Below, piece by piece: positions 27,119-35,317 of a DNA stretch of 64,000 nucleotides. Within the stretch, counting starts at the first letter, position 1; every line of letters begins with the position of its first letter. The position numbers and the translations under genes are program-made. A model generated the notes under the pieces. It saw only the letters and a program-made list of their open reading frames with translations, was not told where the DNA came from and searched no databases. The stretch is taken from the NCBI GenBank assembly GCA_022241475.1, contig JAKOMT010000002.1, forward strand, positions 65,694 through 129,693, written 5' to 3'. The DNA is from Microvirga sp. (GTDB taxonomy: Bacteria > Pseudomonadota > Alphaproteobacteria > Rhizobiales > Beijerinckiaceae).

Positions 27119-28273
27119 TCAGTCCTCGTAGATCTGATCGAAAACGCCGCCGTCGCCGAAATGATCGGGCTGAACCACGCCCCATCCGCCATACTCGTCC
27201 ACGGAGACGCGGACAATGTCCGGGAAGCGAGCGACAAGCTCCGGATCGGCCTGGCTCGTGTCGACGGCGCGATAGTAGTAACGCAACGCGAGCGCCTGGG
27301 CTTCGGGGCTACAGAGATACTCGAGATACGCGCGCGCCGCCGCCGCCTGCTCCTCGGTGTGCAGATTGCCCTCGACTGCGGCGACGACCGGTTCGGCCAG
27401 GATCGAGATCGATGGGAGCACGATCTCGAACACGTCCTCGCCGAATTCCTCGATCGCGAGGAAGGCCTCGTTCTCCCGGTTCAGCAGCACGTCGCCGATT
27501 TCACGCTGGACGAAGGTGGTGGTGGCGCCGCGCGCCGCGGCGTCGAGCACCGGGACGTTGCGGTAGACGTCGCCGACGAACTTCCGGATCCGCTCCTCGT
27601 CGCCGTCGAAGGCGCGGTCGGCGTAGGCCCAGGACGCAAGGTAGTTCCAGCGCGCCACGCCCGACGTCTTGGGGTTGGGCGTGATCACTTCGACGTCGTC
27701 ACGCAGGAGGTCGTCCCAATCCCGGATGTTCTTCGGATTGCCGGCGCGGACGACGAATACGATGGTCGAGGTGTAGGGGGCCGAGTTGTGGGGCAGCAGC
27801 GTCTGCCAGTTCTCGGGGATCTTGCCCGTCCGCTCGGCGATGGCGTCGATGTCGGCGGACATCGCCAGCGTGACGACCTGCGCGTCGAGCCCGTCGATGA
27901 CCGTCCGCGCCTGGGCGCCGGAGCCGCCGTGGGATTGCTGGACCTCGACCGGCGCATTGCCCAGGCCGGTCCAGTAGGCGTTGAACAGTTCGTTGTACTC
28001 CCGGTAGAATTCGCGAGTCGGATCGTAGCTGACGTTCAGGATCGTCTGGGCCTGCACGGCGCTCGCGCCGGCCAGGGCCGACAGCGCGATGGCGAGAGCG
28101 CCGACCGACCGCCTCCAGCCCCCCGGCCTGCGCGCGCCGCTCGCCGGCCGCGACGCGCCGTCGCCGGAAGTCGCGGACGTTGAGCCCGGGGCAGCCGTCG
28201 CGATTTGCGGGACATCCTTGAGCGACGGGACCGCCGCTCCGCCCGAATTGCTCATGAAATCAAGTGCTTGCAT
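27119..28273 (-). CDS. second sulfate-binding protein Sbp with extended N-terminus
   Basis: 384 aa. Residues 75-384 match Sbp (ILNVSYDPTREFYREYN, QQSHGGSGAQAR, TPNPKTSGVARWNYLASW). Before the hydrophobic signal core (SVGALAIALSALAGASAVQA, about 56-75) lies an unusual hydrophilic stretch of about 55 residues rich in Gly, Ala, Ser and Pro. ATG 28273 has GGGAGAA upstream. It precedes the cysT'-'cysA chimera by 3 nt, so it is the surviving first gene of an sbp-cysT-cysW-cysA operon. It could still deliver sulfate to the CysTW channel encoded at 23.5-25.2 kb. Confidence 0.92.
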   Translation of the reverse strand: MQALDFMSNSGGAAVPSLKDVPQIATAAPGSTSATSGDGASRPASGARRPGGWRRSVGALAIALSALAGASAVQAQTILNVSYDPTREFYREYNELFNAYWTGLGNAPVEVQQSHGGSGAQARTVIDGLDAQVVTLAMSADIDAIAERTGKIPENWQTLLPHNSAPYTSTIVFVVRAGNPKNIRDWDDLLRDDVEVITPNPKTSGVARWNYLASWAYADRAFDGDEERIRKFVGDVYRNVPVLDAAARGATTTFVQREIGDVLLNRENEAFLAIEEFGEDVFEIVLPSISILAEPVVAAVEGNLHTEEQAAAARAYLEYLCSPEAQALALRYYYRAVDTSQADPELVARFPDIVRVSVDEYGGWGVVQPDHFGDGGVFDQIYED

Positions 28274-28437
28274 CTGACATTCTCCCTTGCCGCCGACGAG
28301 CGGCTCACTCCGTAATCACGACAGAGCTTGTCGACTAATGCAACGGAAGAGGAATGCTGAATTATCAACGCAACTTAGATTGTGGTTCTCCCGCTGGCGC
28401 ACGCGCGACGGCCTGAAGCGTCCGACGCTCCCCCGAG

Positions 28438-28902
28438 TCAGAGCCCGATCATCCGGGCGGCCTCGGCGTCGCGAGGCGCAGCCGATGCTCTCACGAGATC
28501 GTCCAGCGTCAAGGAGTCGATCAGCAGGAGGTACGAAAAGAAGACTTGCCCGAAGACCTTGCGCAGAGTGCAGGCCTCTTCTTCGGGACAATCCTCGCAG
28601 CGCTGATAGGCGCGCCGGGAAAGGCACGGCAATGGGGCGATCGGTCCGTCGATCAGCCGGATCAGTTCACTGAGCTGAATTTCACGGGGTTCTTTGATCA
28701 GTCGATAGCCGCCATGCCGCCCGCGGAGCGAGGCGATATAGCCTGCGTCTCTGATTTCCAGAAGGATATGCTCCAGAAACCTCTTGGGCGTGCCGGAACG
28801 CTGCGCGATCTCCTCGATCCTCAGAGCGCGATCCTCGGCCGCCCGCTCATGCGCGAGCGTCATGAGCGCTTTCAATCCGTATTTCGTCTTCTGCGTGAGC
28901 AT
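28438..28902 (-). CDS. Rrf2 family transcriptional regulator with four C-terminal cysteines
   Basis: 154 aa. The N-terminal winged helix (KYGLKALMTLAHERA, IAQRSGTPKRFLEHILLEIR, GYIASLRGRHGGYRL) is typical of Rrf2. Cysteines at 93, 102, 105 and 111 (C-x8-C-x2-C-x5-C) could hold an iron-sulfur cluster or a redox switch; the spacing differs from IscR (C-x5-C-x5-C). It lies between the second sbp gene and the divergent organosulfur operon, where a long inverted repeat covers the promoter, so it probably controls sulfur source use, comparable to CymR-like regulators. Confidence 0.92.
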   Translation of the reverse strand: MLTQKTKYGLKALMTLAHERAAEDRALRIEEIAQRSGTPKRFLEHILLEIRDAGYIASLRGRHGGYRLIKEPREIQLSELIRLIDGPIAPLPCLSRRAYQRCEDCPEEEACTLRKVFGQVFFSYLLLIDSLTLDDLVRASAAPRDAEAARMIGL

Positions 28903-29275
28903 TTCCTTCGATACGAAATGGCCGCCTCCATCTCAACAGCCAAAGCGCTGCGACGTCGTCATTGGACGCTCGGGAGGCCGCCGCAGGAGACCAGGGCGAC
29001 GCCTGCGATCTCCTGAAATGGAGGGCGCCCGGCTGGCCCGTCGCGACCCAGGACGGCGATGGAAGCGCTGGCGGGGCCGGTGATCAACCATTTCCCTTCG
29101 GGCGACTTGCAGCGCGGCACATCGACGATGGGTCTCCAGCCGCCCAATCCTCAGGCTCAATCAGCATGCTCCCGCACGCCTGCTTCGATCCGCCTTCCAA
29201 TTGGCGCCTTCGCTCGCACAGGCGCTCCCATCCGTCAGGGGCCGTCCGGACGACTGGAATTTTCTAAATCCAGCC
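28903..29275. other. intergenic region upstream of the organosulfur operon
   Basis: About 370 nt between the Rrf2 gene and the inverted repeats before the FMN reductase gene. No convincing reading frame, RNA or repeat seen. Confidence 0.5.
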
Positions 29276-29291
29276 GTTCTTTTAGAAGAAC
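29276..29291. repeat. inverted repeat upstream of the organosulfur operon (first)
   Basis: GTTCTT-TTAG-AAGAAC, 6-bp arms, directly abutting the larger inverted repeat at 29290-29315. Possibly a second protein-binding site or part of one extended operator. Confidence 0.45.
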
Positions 29292-29315
29292 AGTTCGTTT
29301 GACAAACCGAACTGT
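29290..29315. promoter_or_regulatory. long inverted repeat over the organosulfur promoter (putative Rrf2 operator)
   Basis: ACAGTTCG and CGAACTGT form 8-bp arms around an inner near-palindrome GTTTG-A-CAAAC. A TTGACA -35 (29299-29304) lies inside the repeat and TACCCT (29321-29326) follows at 16 nt spacing, 29 nt before the first start codon at 29355. Binding here would block RNA polymerase. Confidence 0.65.
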
Positions 29316-29354
29316 CGGGATACCCTTACGGCAGCTGAACAGGAGCTTTCATCC

Positions 29355-29933
29355 ATGACACGCATCGTCACCATCGTCGGGAGCCCGTCGCGCCAGTCCC
29401 GAACCGCAAAACTCGCCCGAGCCGTCGAACGGCATGTCGCCGAGGCGACCGGGGCGGGAGCCGTCACCATTGAGATCGCCGCGCTCGTTCGCGACCTCGG
29501 CGTCGCCGGCCGTGCGGACGCCTCGCCGGCCGTCATCCAGGCCCTTCACGCGATCGAAAGCGCCGACCTCGTGATTGCAGCGTCCCCTGTCTACAAGGGC
29601 TCATACACGGGCCTCTTCAAGCAGCTGATCGATCTCGTCGACTACAAGGCGCTCGCCGGCGTTCCGGTCGCGCTGCTCGCCGTGGGCGGCTCCGACCGCC
29701 ATGCGCTCGTCGTCGAACACCAGTTGCGCCCGCTCTTCGCGTTCTTCGGGGCCGCGACGCTCCCCACCGCAGTCTTCGTATCCGACGCGCTGCTCGCCGA
29801 CGGCGCCGATCTCGCGCAGCTCCGCGACGCGCCGACGCAGACCCGTCTCGACCAGCTCGTCTCCGAAGCCGTCGACGCGCTGTCCGCCCGCATCGATCTC
29901 GAAACCTCGCGCCCCGCCCTCAGCGCCGCCTGA
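29355..29933 (+). CDS. NAD(P)H-dependent FMN reductase (MsuE/SsuE-like)
   Basis: 192 aa flavodoxin-like fold: VTIVGSPSRQSRTAKLA for the FMN phosphate, ADLVIAASPVYKGSYTGLFK (residues 70-89) and ALLAVGGSDRHALVVEH. It supplies reduced FMN to the monooxygenase encoded two genes downstream, as SsuE does for SsuD. AGGAG lies about 9 nt before ATG 29355. First gene of the organosulfur operon. Confidence 0.93.
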   Translation: MTRIVTIVGSPSRQSRTAKLARAVERHVAEATGAGAVTIEIAALVRDLGVAGRADASPAVIQALHAIESADLVIAASPVYKGSYTGLFKQLIDLVDYKALAGVPVALLAVGGSDRHALVVEHQLRPLFAFFGAATLPTAVFVSDALLADGADLAQLRDAPTQTRLDQLVSEAVDALSARIDLETSRPALSAA

Positions 29934-29956
29934 AATTTCTCCGGAGATACAGTCTC

Positions 29957-31453
29957 ATGAACAAGTTCATCATCCGTTCGGCCGGCATGGTCGCCGTCCT
30001 CCTCACCTCGGTCTATTCCGGCGCCGCCCTCTCCCAGACGCGGGTCATCTTCGGCACGTCGGGCGCTCTGAGCGACAATTCGCTTCCCGTCGCCGTCGCG
30101 ATCGACAAGGGCTTCTACGAAGACGCCGGGATCGAGGCCGAAGTCGTCAACTTCAAGGGCGGCGCCCCGGCGATCCAGGCGCTGCTCGGCGGGGCGATCC
30201 ATTTCTGCATCTGCGCGCCGGAGCATGTGATCCGCCTGCGCGGGCGCGGCGTCGACGGCGTCGTGGCCTTGCCCCTCAACGAGCGCACGCCGTACGTGCT
30301 CGCGGCCCGCGACGGGTCCGGCGTGGAGACGATCGCCGACCTCAAGGGGAAGAAGATCGGCATCACCACGGCTGGCAGCCTCACCGACAACCTCGTTCGG
30401 CTCGCCTTGAGACGCGAGGGTGTCGACCCGGACCGCGACGTCGAGATCGTCAGCATCGGGCCGTCGAACAACCAGGTCGCGGCGCTGAGCGTCGACCAGA
30501 TCGCGGTCGGGATGCTCAGCGGGTTCGACGCTCTCGACATCGAATCGAAGGGGCTCACGCCCGTGATCGACTGGCGTCAGCGCGAAGTCCCCGCGCTCGC
30601 CCTTCTCGCCCGGGAATCGTGGCTCGACGCGAACCGCGAGGTCGCCGAAGCCGTCGCTCGTGAAACCCTGCGCTCGGCCCATCTCGTCCTGGAAGATCCG
30701 GAGGAGCGCCTCGCTCAACTCCGCAAGCTGTTCCCGGAGGTCGATCCCAACCTCCTCGCACTCGGCTCGGCGAATCTCGAGACGTCGCTCTCGCGAAACG
30801 CGCAGTTCTCTCGCGAGGGCTGGGAGACCCTCCAGCGCGACGTGCTCGAGCTGGAGACGGACTTGGAGGCCGTCCCCTACGAGATCGCCAATCCCGCCCT
30901 CGCGGCCAACTTACCCCGAAGGCAAGGAGCACGACATGACTTACGAGCGCAAACACATCCGGCTCGGGTTTTCGATCTGGGCGACCGGTTTTCATCCCGC
31001 AGGTTGGCGCGTTCCTGGCGCGCGCGCCGACGGAACCTTCGACGGCCGCTTCCTGAGGGAGACGGCCCAACTCGCCGAGCGCGCCAAGCTCGATTTCTAC
31101 TTCATCGGCGACCAGATGGCGGGCGGCCCCGACAAGCAGTTCGACCATCCGAACGAAACGCTGCGGCCGGAGGCGTTGACCTACGCCGCCTACGCGGCCG
31201 CCGTGACCGAGAAGATCGGCATCGTGACCACGGTGAACACGACCTACTCGCATCCCTATTCCGTCGCCCGCGCCTCGGCCACCATCGACAACCTGTCGGG
31301 CGGACGGCTCGCGCTGAACTTCGTCACCGGGCGCAATCTCGAGGCGGCGGGCAATTACGGCCGCGAGAAACACTGGGACACCGACGAGCGCTTCGACTGG
31401 GCGACCGAATACGCCGAGATCCTCTCGGCGCTCTGGGACAGCTGGGAGGATGA
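29957..31453 (+). CDS. sulfonate/nitrate-type ABC substrate-binding protein, stop codon lost (run-on frame)
   Basis: Residues 1-319 are a complete SsuA/NMT1-type binding protein: signal peptide to about residue 27 (GAALSQT), then VAVAIDKGFYEDAGIEAEVV and DLKGKKIGITTAGSLTDNLV. Homologues end at about 310-340 aa, but here the frame continues to 498 codons, overlapping the monooxygenase gene by 518 nt in another frame. The extra 179 residues are an Arg-rich out-of-frame reading of that gene. A single change such as TGA to CGA at 30917, or an indel, would explain it. GGAGAT precedes ATG 29957. Confidence 0.85.
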   Translation: MNKFIIRSAGMVAVLLTSVYSGAALSQTRVIFGTSGALSDNSLPVAVAIDKGFYEDAGIEAEVVNFKGGAPAIQALLGGAIHFCICAPEHVIRLRGRGVDGVVALPLNERTPYVLAARDGSGVETIADLKGKKIGITTAGSLTDNLVRLALRREGVDPDRDVEIVSIGPSNNQVAALSVDQIAVGMLSGFDALDIESKGLTPVIDWRQREVPALALLARESWLDANREVAEAVARETLRSAHLVLEDPEERLAQLRKLFPEVDPNLLALGSANLETSLSRNAQFSREGWETLQRDVLELETDLEAVPYEIANPALAANLPRRQGARHDLRAQTHPARVFDLGDRFSSRRLARSWRARRRNLRRPLPEGDGPTRRARQARFLLHRRPDGGRPRQAVRPSERNAAAGGVDLRRLRGRRDREDRHRDHGEHDLLASLFRRPRLGHHRQPVGRTARAELRHRAQSRGGGQLRPRETLGHRRALRLGDRIRRDPLGALGQLGG

Positions 31454-32309
31454 CGCGCTCGTCGCCGACAAGGCGAGCGGCCTGCTCCTCGACCCGGAGA
31501 AGGTCCACAGGATCGACTATGTCGGCAAGCACCTGTCGGTTTCGGGCCCGCTGAACGTCGCGCGCCCCCTCCAGGGTCAGATCCCGATCCTTCACGCCGG
31601 CCAGTCCGAGCGCTCGCTGGAGTTCGGCGCGCGCTTCGCCGACATCCGCTTCATCCATACGTTCCACCTTCCCGAGGCGAAGCGCTACTACGCCGACGTG
31701 AAGAGCCGGCTCGCCCGATACGGCCGGCGCGAGAGCGACCAGCAGCTCGTCGCGGGGATCGCCGTCTATGTCGGCGAGACGCGCGAGCAGGCCCGCCGGC
31801 TCTACGCGGACATCCAGAACCTGACGGTGACGAAGTTCGATCTCGCCGGCCTGCAGGCGGCGCTCGGCGTCGATCTCCAGCCCTACGCGCTGGAGACGCG
31901 GATCGACGACATCAAGGGCCTCGCCGATCTCGAAGGGCGCGCGGCGCTCATCGTCGAGCAGGCGCGGCGTTCGTGGGGAACGAGCCACGTCTCGCTGCGG
32001 GAGCTGTTCCTGTTCTTCCGCCGCACGGGCGGCGGGCCGGAGGTCGTGGGCGACGCGCGCGACGTGGCCGACTTCTTCGAGGAGCGCTTCGTCGAGCGGA
32101 CGACGGACGGGTTCATCCTGTTCCCGCCGACGCTGCCCGGCACGCTCGACGCCTTCGTCGAGCTCGTCGTGCCGGAGCTGCAGCGTCGCGGCCTGTTCCG
32201 CACCGAATACGAGGCCGACACGTTCCGCGGCCATTTCGGCCTGCCGCGCCCCGAGAACCGCTTCGCCCTCGCCCGCGCGGGCGAGCGCCGCCGCGCCGCC
32301 GCGCGCTGA
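30936..32309 (+). CDS. FMNH2-dependent monooxygenase of the NtaA/SnaA/DszA family
   Basis: 457 aa luciferase-like protein, start ATG 30936 with AAGGAG upstream. The N-terminus IRLGFSIWATGFHPAGWRVP and the blocks YSHPYSVARASATIDNLSGG and LHAGQSERSLEFGARFAD mark the NtaA/SnaA/SoxA (DszA)/DmoA group, about 75 aa longer than SsuD. Members oxidise sulfones, dimethyl sulfide or aminopolycarboxylates with FMNH2 and O2. The operon context (FMN reductase, sulfonate-type ABC genes, sulfurtransferase) points to an organosulfur substrate from which sulfite or a sulfinate is released. Confidence 0.92.
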   Translation: MTYERKHIRLGFSIWATGFHPAGWRVPGARADGTFDGRFLRETAQLAERAKLDFYFIGDQMAGGPDKQFDHPNETLRPEALTYAAYAAAVTEKIGIVTTVNTTYSHPYSVARASATIDNLSGGRLALNFVTGRNLEAAGNYGREKHWDTDERFDWATEYAEILSALWDSWEDDALVADKASGLLLDPEKVHRIDYVGKHLSVSGPLNVARPLQGQIPILHAGQSERSLEFGARFADIRFIHTFHLPEAKRYYADVKSRLARYGRRESDQQLVAGIAVYVGETREQARRLYADIQNLTVTKFDLAGLQAALGVDLQPYALETRIDDIKGLADLEGRAALIVEQARRSWGTSHVSLRELFLFFRRTGGGPEVVGDARDVADFFEERFVERTTDGFILFPPTLPGTLDAFVELVVPELQRRGLFRTEYEADTFRGHFGLPRPENRFALARAGERRRAAAR

Positions 32310-32322
32310 AGGAGATCGAACC

Positions 32323-33189
32323 ATGAGCCGAAATGACGACCTGCGTTCCCGCCATCTGATCGGCGCGGACGAACTCGCGGCGCGGATCGCGCGCGGCGAG
32401 CCCACCGTGATCCTCGACATCCGCTTCAGGCCGGACCGCCCGGACGGCCGCCCGGGCCACCGGGCCGGGCATATCCCCGGCGCGGTCTACGTCGATCTGC
32501 CGACCGAGCTCGCGGGCGAGCCCGCCGGCTTCAGCGGGCGCAGGCCGCTTCCCCAGATCCGCGACCTGCAACGCGACGCGCGCCGCTGGGGCGTGACGCG
32601 GGACGCGACGATCGTCGTCTACGACGACAATCGCGGCGTCCAGGCGGCGCGCGGCTGGTGGGTCCTGCGCTGGGCCGGGCTCGAGGACGTGCGCGTCCTC
32701 GACGGCGGGCTCGACGCATGGGTCGCGGCGGGCGGCGCGGTGACGCGGGAGATCGTCCTGCCGGACCCGGGCGACGTCACGCTGGAGGGTGGGCGACTGC
32801 CGGTGCTCACGGCCGATTCCGCCGCGACCCTCGCCCGCGAGGCGATCCTCGTCGACGCGCGCGCGCCCGAAGCCTATCAGGGCGACAAGGCCGCGCCCGG
32901 AAAGCCGCCGGAGGGACATATCCCCGGCGCGATCAATCTGCCGACCACCGGCAACCTCACGCCGGACGGCTTCTTCGCCGATCCCGACGCCATCCGCCGC
33001 CGCTTCGCCGCCCACGAGATCGACGGCAAGCGGCAGATCGGAGTCTATTGCGGCGGCGGGGTCGCGGCCGCGCACCAGATCCTCGCCCTCTCGACCGCAG
33101 GCGTCGAGGCCGCCCTCTTCGCGGGTTCCTGGTCCGCCTGGAGTTCGGACCCGTCGCGCCCCGTGGCCACCGGCGCCGAGCCGGGCTGA
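32323..33189 (+). CDS. thiosulfate/3-mercaptopyruvate sulfurtransferase (two rhodanese domains)
   Basis: 288 aa: rhodanese domain 1 at about 15-135, inactive because Asp replaces Cys in YDDNRG, and domain 2 at about 160-285 with the catalytic loop YCGGGVAA (C243). CGGGV lies between the mercaptopyruvate type (CGSGV) and others. It transfers sulfane sulfur to cyanide, sulfite or thiols. AAGGAG precedes ATG 32323, 13 nt after the monooxygenase, so it is a true operon member. It may convert the sulfite product to thiosulfate or feed sulfur to thiols. Confidence 0.93.
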   Translation: MSRNDDLRSRHLIGADELAARIARGEPTVILDIRFRPDRPDGRPGHRAGHIPGAVYVDLPTELAGEPAGFSGRRPLPQIRDLQRDARRWGVTRDATIVVYDDNRGVQAARGWWVLRWAGLEDVRVLDGGLDAWVAAGGAVTREIVLPDPGDVTLEGGRLPVLTADSAATLAREAILVDARAPEAYQGDKAAPGKPPEGHIPGAINLPTTGNLTPDGFFADPDAIRRRFAAHEIDGKRQIGVYCGGGVAAAHQILALSTAGVEAALFAGSWSAWSSDPSRPVATGAEPG

Positions 33190-33209
33190 GAGCCGTACGG
33201 AGACAAACC

Positions 33210-34025
33210 ATGTCAGCCATCGTTCACGAACCCGTAACCGCCGCCGCTCCACCCCGCGCGGTCAGCGCGCGGGGCAGCCGCCTCGGACTGATCCGCGACC
33301 GGATCCTGCTCTTCGCGGTCATCGTCGGAGGGTGGGAGGCGATCAGCCACACCTTGATCGATCCCCTCTGGATCAGCCGGCCGTCGCTCATCGCGGAGCG
33401 ACTGTTCGAGCTCGCTCTGTCGGGCGAGCTCTGGCGCAACACGCAACGCACGTTGACCGCGGCGGCGCTCGGGCTCGGGCTCGCCTTCGCCGTGGGCCTT
33501 CCCGTCGGCATCGCCATGGCCCGCTACAAGTACGGGCATGCGGTCGCCGAGCCGTTCATCATGGCGCTGCACTCGCTGCCCCGTGTGGCGCTCGCGCCGC
33601 TCTTCATCATCTGGTTCGGCATCGATCTGTTCTCGAAGGTGATGATGGCCTTCTCGACCGTAGTGTTCATTTTCATGCTCAACGTGCACGAGGGGCTGAA
33701 AACCGTCGATCGAGACCTGCTCGACCTGCTGCGCACGATGAAGGCGCCGCGGAGCTACGTCACCCGCAGGGTGCTCCTGCCCTGGCTCGTCCCCTGGCTG
33801 ATCGCCTCGCTGAAGATCGGCGTGGGTCTCGCATTGATCGGCGCCGTCGTCGGCGAGTTGATCGGATCGAGCGCCGGGCTCGGCTGGTACATCGAGAGGT
33901 CCGCCGGTCGGCTCGACACGACGGGCGTCTTCGCCGGGCTCGTCCTGCTTATGGCGATCGCGGTCGCAGGCAATATCGCCGTCAGCCGTATCGAACGTCG
34001 TTTTTCGTCATGGAGGCCCACATGA
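33210..34025 (+). CDS. ssuC: sulfonate-type ABC transporter permease (SsuC-like)
   Basis: 271 aa from ATG 33210 (GGAG upstream). Six membrane segments; the EAA loop reads DRDLLDLLRTMKAPRSYVTR, and LHSLPRVALAPLFIIWFGID is typical of the SsuC/TauC/NitT permease family. It forms the channel for the binding protein encoded at 29957. The ssuB start overlaps its stop (ATGA at 34022-34025). Confidence 0.92.
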   Translation: MSAIVHEPVTAAAPPRAVSARGSRLGLIRDRILLFAVIVGGWEAISHTLIDPLWISRPSLIAERLFELALSGELWRNTQRTLTAAALGLGLAFAVGLPVGIAMARYKYGHAVAEPFIMALHSLPRVALAPLFIIWFGIDLFSKVMMAFSTVVFIFMLNVHEGLKTVDRDLLDLLRTMKAPRSYVTRRVLLPWLVPWLIASLKIGVGLALIGAVVGELIGSSAGLGWYIERSAGRLDTTGVFAGLVLLMAIAVAGNIAVSRIERRFSSWRPT

Positions 34026-34840
34026 GCCCGCTCGCCGCCCTTGCGCCGACGCTTCGCCACGAAGCGCCCGTCGCCGAACCAAAGATCGCCATCCGAAACC
34101 TCTCCGTGGACTTTCCCAGCCCGGACGGCAAGACCGTGCGCGTGCTCGACGACGTCTCCCTCGACGTGGCCGCCGGAGAGTTCGTAGCCGTGGTCGGGCC
34201 GAGCGGTTGCGGCAAGTCGACCTTGCTTCGCGTGTTGTCGGGACTGGCTCCCCCCGCGGAGGGGACGGCTTCGATCGACGGCCGGAGCCTCGCCGATGCG
34301 ACCGACCGGATCGGCTTCATGTTCCAGCGCGACACGCTCCTTCCCTGGGCGACGGTCGAGGAGAATGTTCTGATCGGATCGGAGCTCGGCCCCAGGCGCA
34401 TCGATCGCGCGCGCCTCGCGGAGCTGATCGCGTTCCTCAAGCTCAGGGGCTTCGAAAAGCACCGGCCTCACGAGTTGTCGGGCGGCATGAGACAGCGTGT
34501 GTCCCTCGGGCGGCTGCTGGCCTACGAGCCGGAAATCTTTCTGATGGACGAGCCTTTCGGAGCGCTCGATTCCCAGACAAAAGCCGCGATGGGCCACGAG
34601 CTTCTTCGGATCTGGTCGGCTCACCAGCGCGCGGTCCTGTTCGTGACCCACGACATCGAAGAGGCCGTGACGCTCGCCGACAGGGTCGTGGTACTCTCGG
34701 CGCGCCCGGGGCGCATCCGTCTCGACCTGCGCATCGACCTCGAGCGCCCACGAGATCCGAGGACGCTGCGCCGAGACCCGTCCTTCCGCTACCTGGTCGA
34801 GCGCGTCTGGGGCGCTCTCGACCGGCAGACCGACGAGTGA
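34022..34840 (+). CDS. ssuB: sulfonate-type ABC transporter ATP-binding protein (SsuB-like)
   Basis: 272 aa from ATG 34022 (GGAGG 5 nt upstream; ATG 34010 is less well placed). Walker [10 protein letters not shown] at 59-67, the DTLLPWATVEENV Q-loop region, signature LSGGMRQRVSLGR, Walker [15 protein letters not shown] and VTHDIEEAVTLADR. The family imports sulfonates, taurine or nitrate-like compounds. It is the last gene of the operon that starts at 29355. Confidence 0.93.
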   Translation: MSPLAALAPTLRHEAPVAEPKIAIRNLSVDFPSPDGKTVRVLDDVSLDVAAGEFVAVVGPSGCGKSTLLRVLSGLAPPAEGTASIDGRSLADATDRIGFMFQRDTLLPWATVEENVLIGSELGPRRIDRARLAELIAFLKLRGFEKHRPHELSGGMRQRVSLGRLLAYEPEIFLMDEPFGALDSQTKAAMGHELLRIWSAHQRAVLFVTHDIEEAVTLADRVVVLSARPGRIRLDLRIDLERPRDPRTLRRDPSFRYLVERVWGALDRQTDE

Positions 34841-35007
34841 GTGAGCGCGTGTCGCGACGGGCGACTTGCATCGTCCCCCGAGCCGGGAACCGCGTCGCCG
34901 CTCGGGCCTCCTGAGCGACGGCAGGCGTCGGCGCCTGGTCGCGGTGCGGTTTCCCGTCTCGCGGCCAGGGCGAACAATCCGATATTCTAGGGATTTGACT
35001 GCGAAGG

Positions 35008-35081
35008 TGGCTGGGGGACTAGGATTCGAACCTAGACTAGCGGAGTCAGAGTCCGCGGTTCTACCGTTAAACTATCCCCCA
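35008..35081 (-). tRNA. tRNA-Gln (anticodon CTG)
   Basis: 74 nt on the minus strand with an encoded CCA end. The acceptor stem TGGGGGA pairs with TCCCCCA, the anticodon stem GCGGA/TCCGC encloses the loop CTCTGAC with anticodon CTG (reads CAG), and the T-arm contains GGTTCGAATCC. It stands alone between ssuB and the MFS gene. Confidence 0.96.
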
Positions 35082-35317
35082 AGGGACCGGTCCCGACGGA
35101 CCTGACGACGAAAGTTCGAGCGATCGTGCGTCCGGCTCGTCGATAGCGGGTATTTAGCGACGCCGGCGGCGCTTGTCCACCCCCATTTCGCACCGCCGCG
35201 CAAGGGGCCCCGGAAACGCGCGCTCGACGGGAAAACGGGCATCCGGCCGCCTGTCGCGGCGCGAGCGCCCATGCTATGCCGGCCTCGCCTGCGAGACCGT
35301 CGATTCAGGGGACGAAC

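Noticed and set aside
30555..32420. 621-codon minus-strand frame over the monooxygenase gene
   Set aside because: Antisense shadow in high-GC DNA; composition unlike real proteins, and the plus-strand monooxygenase is well supported.
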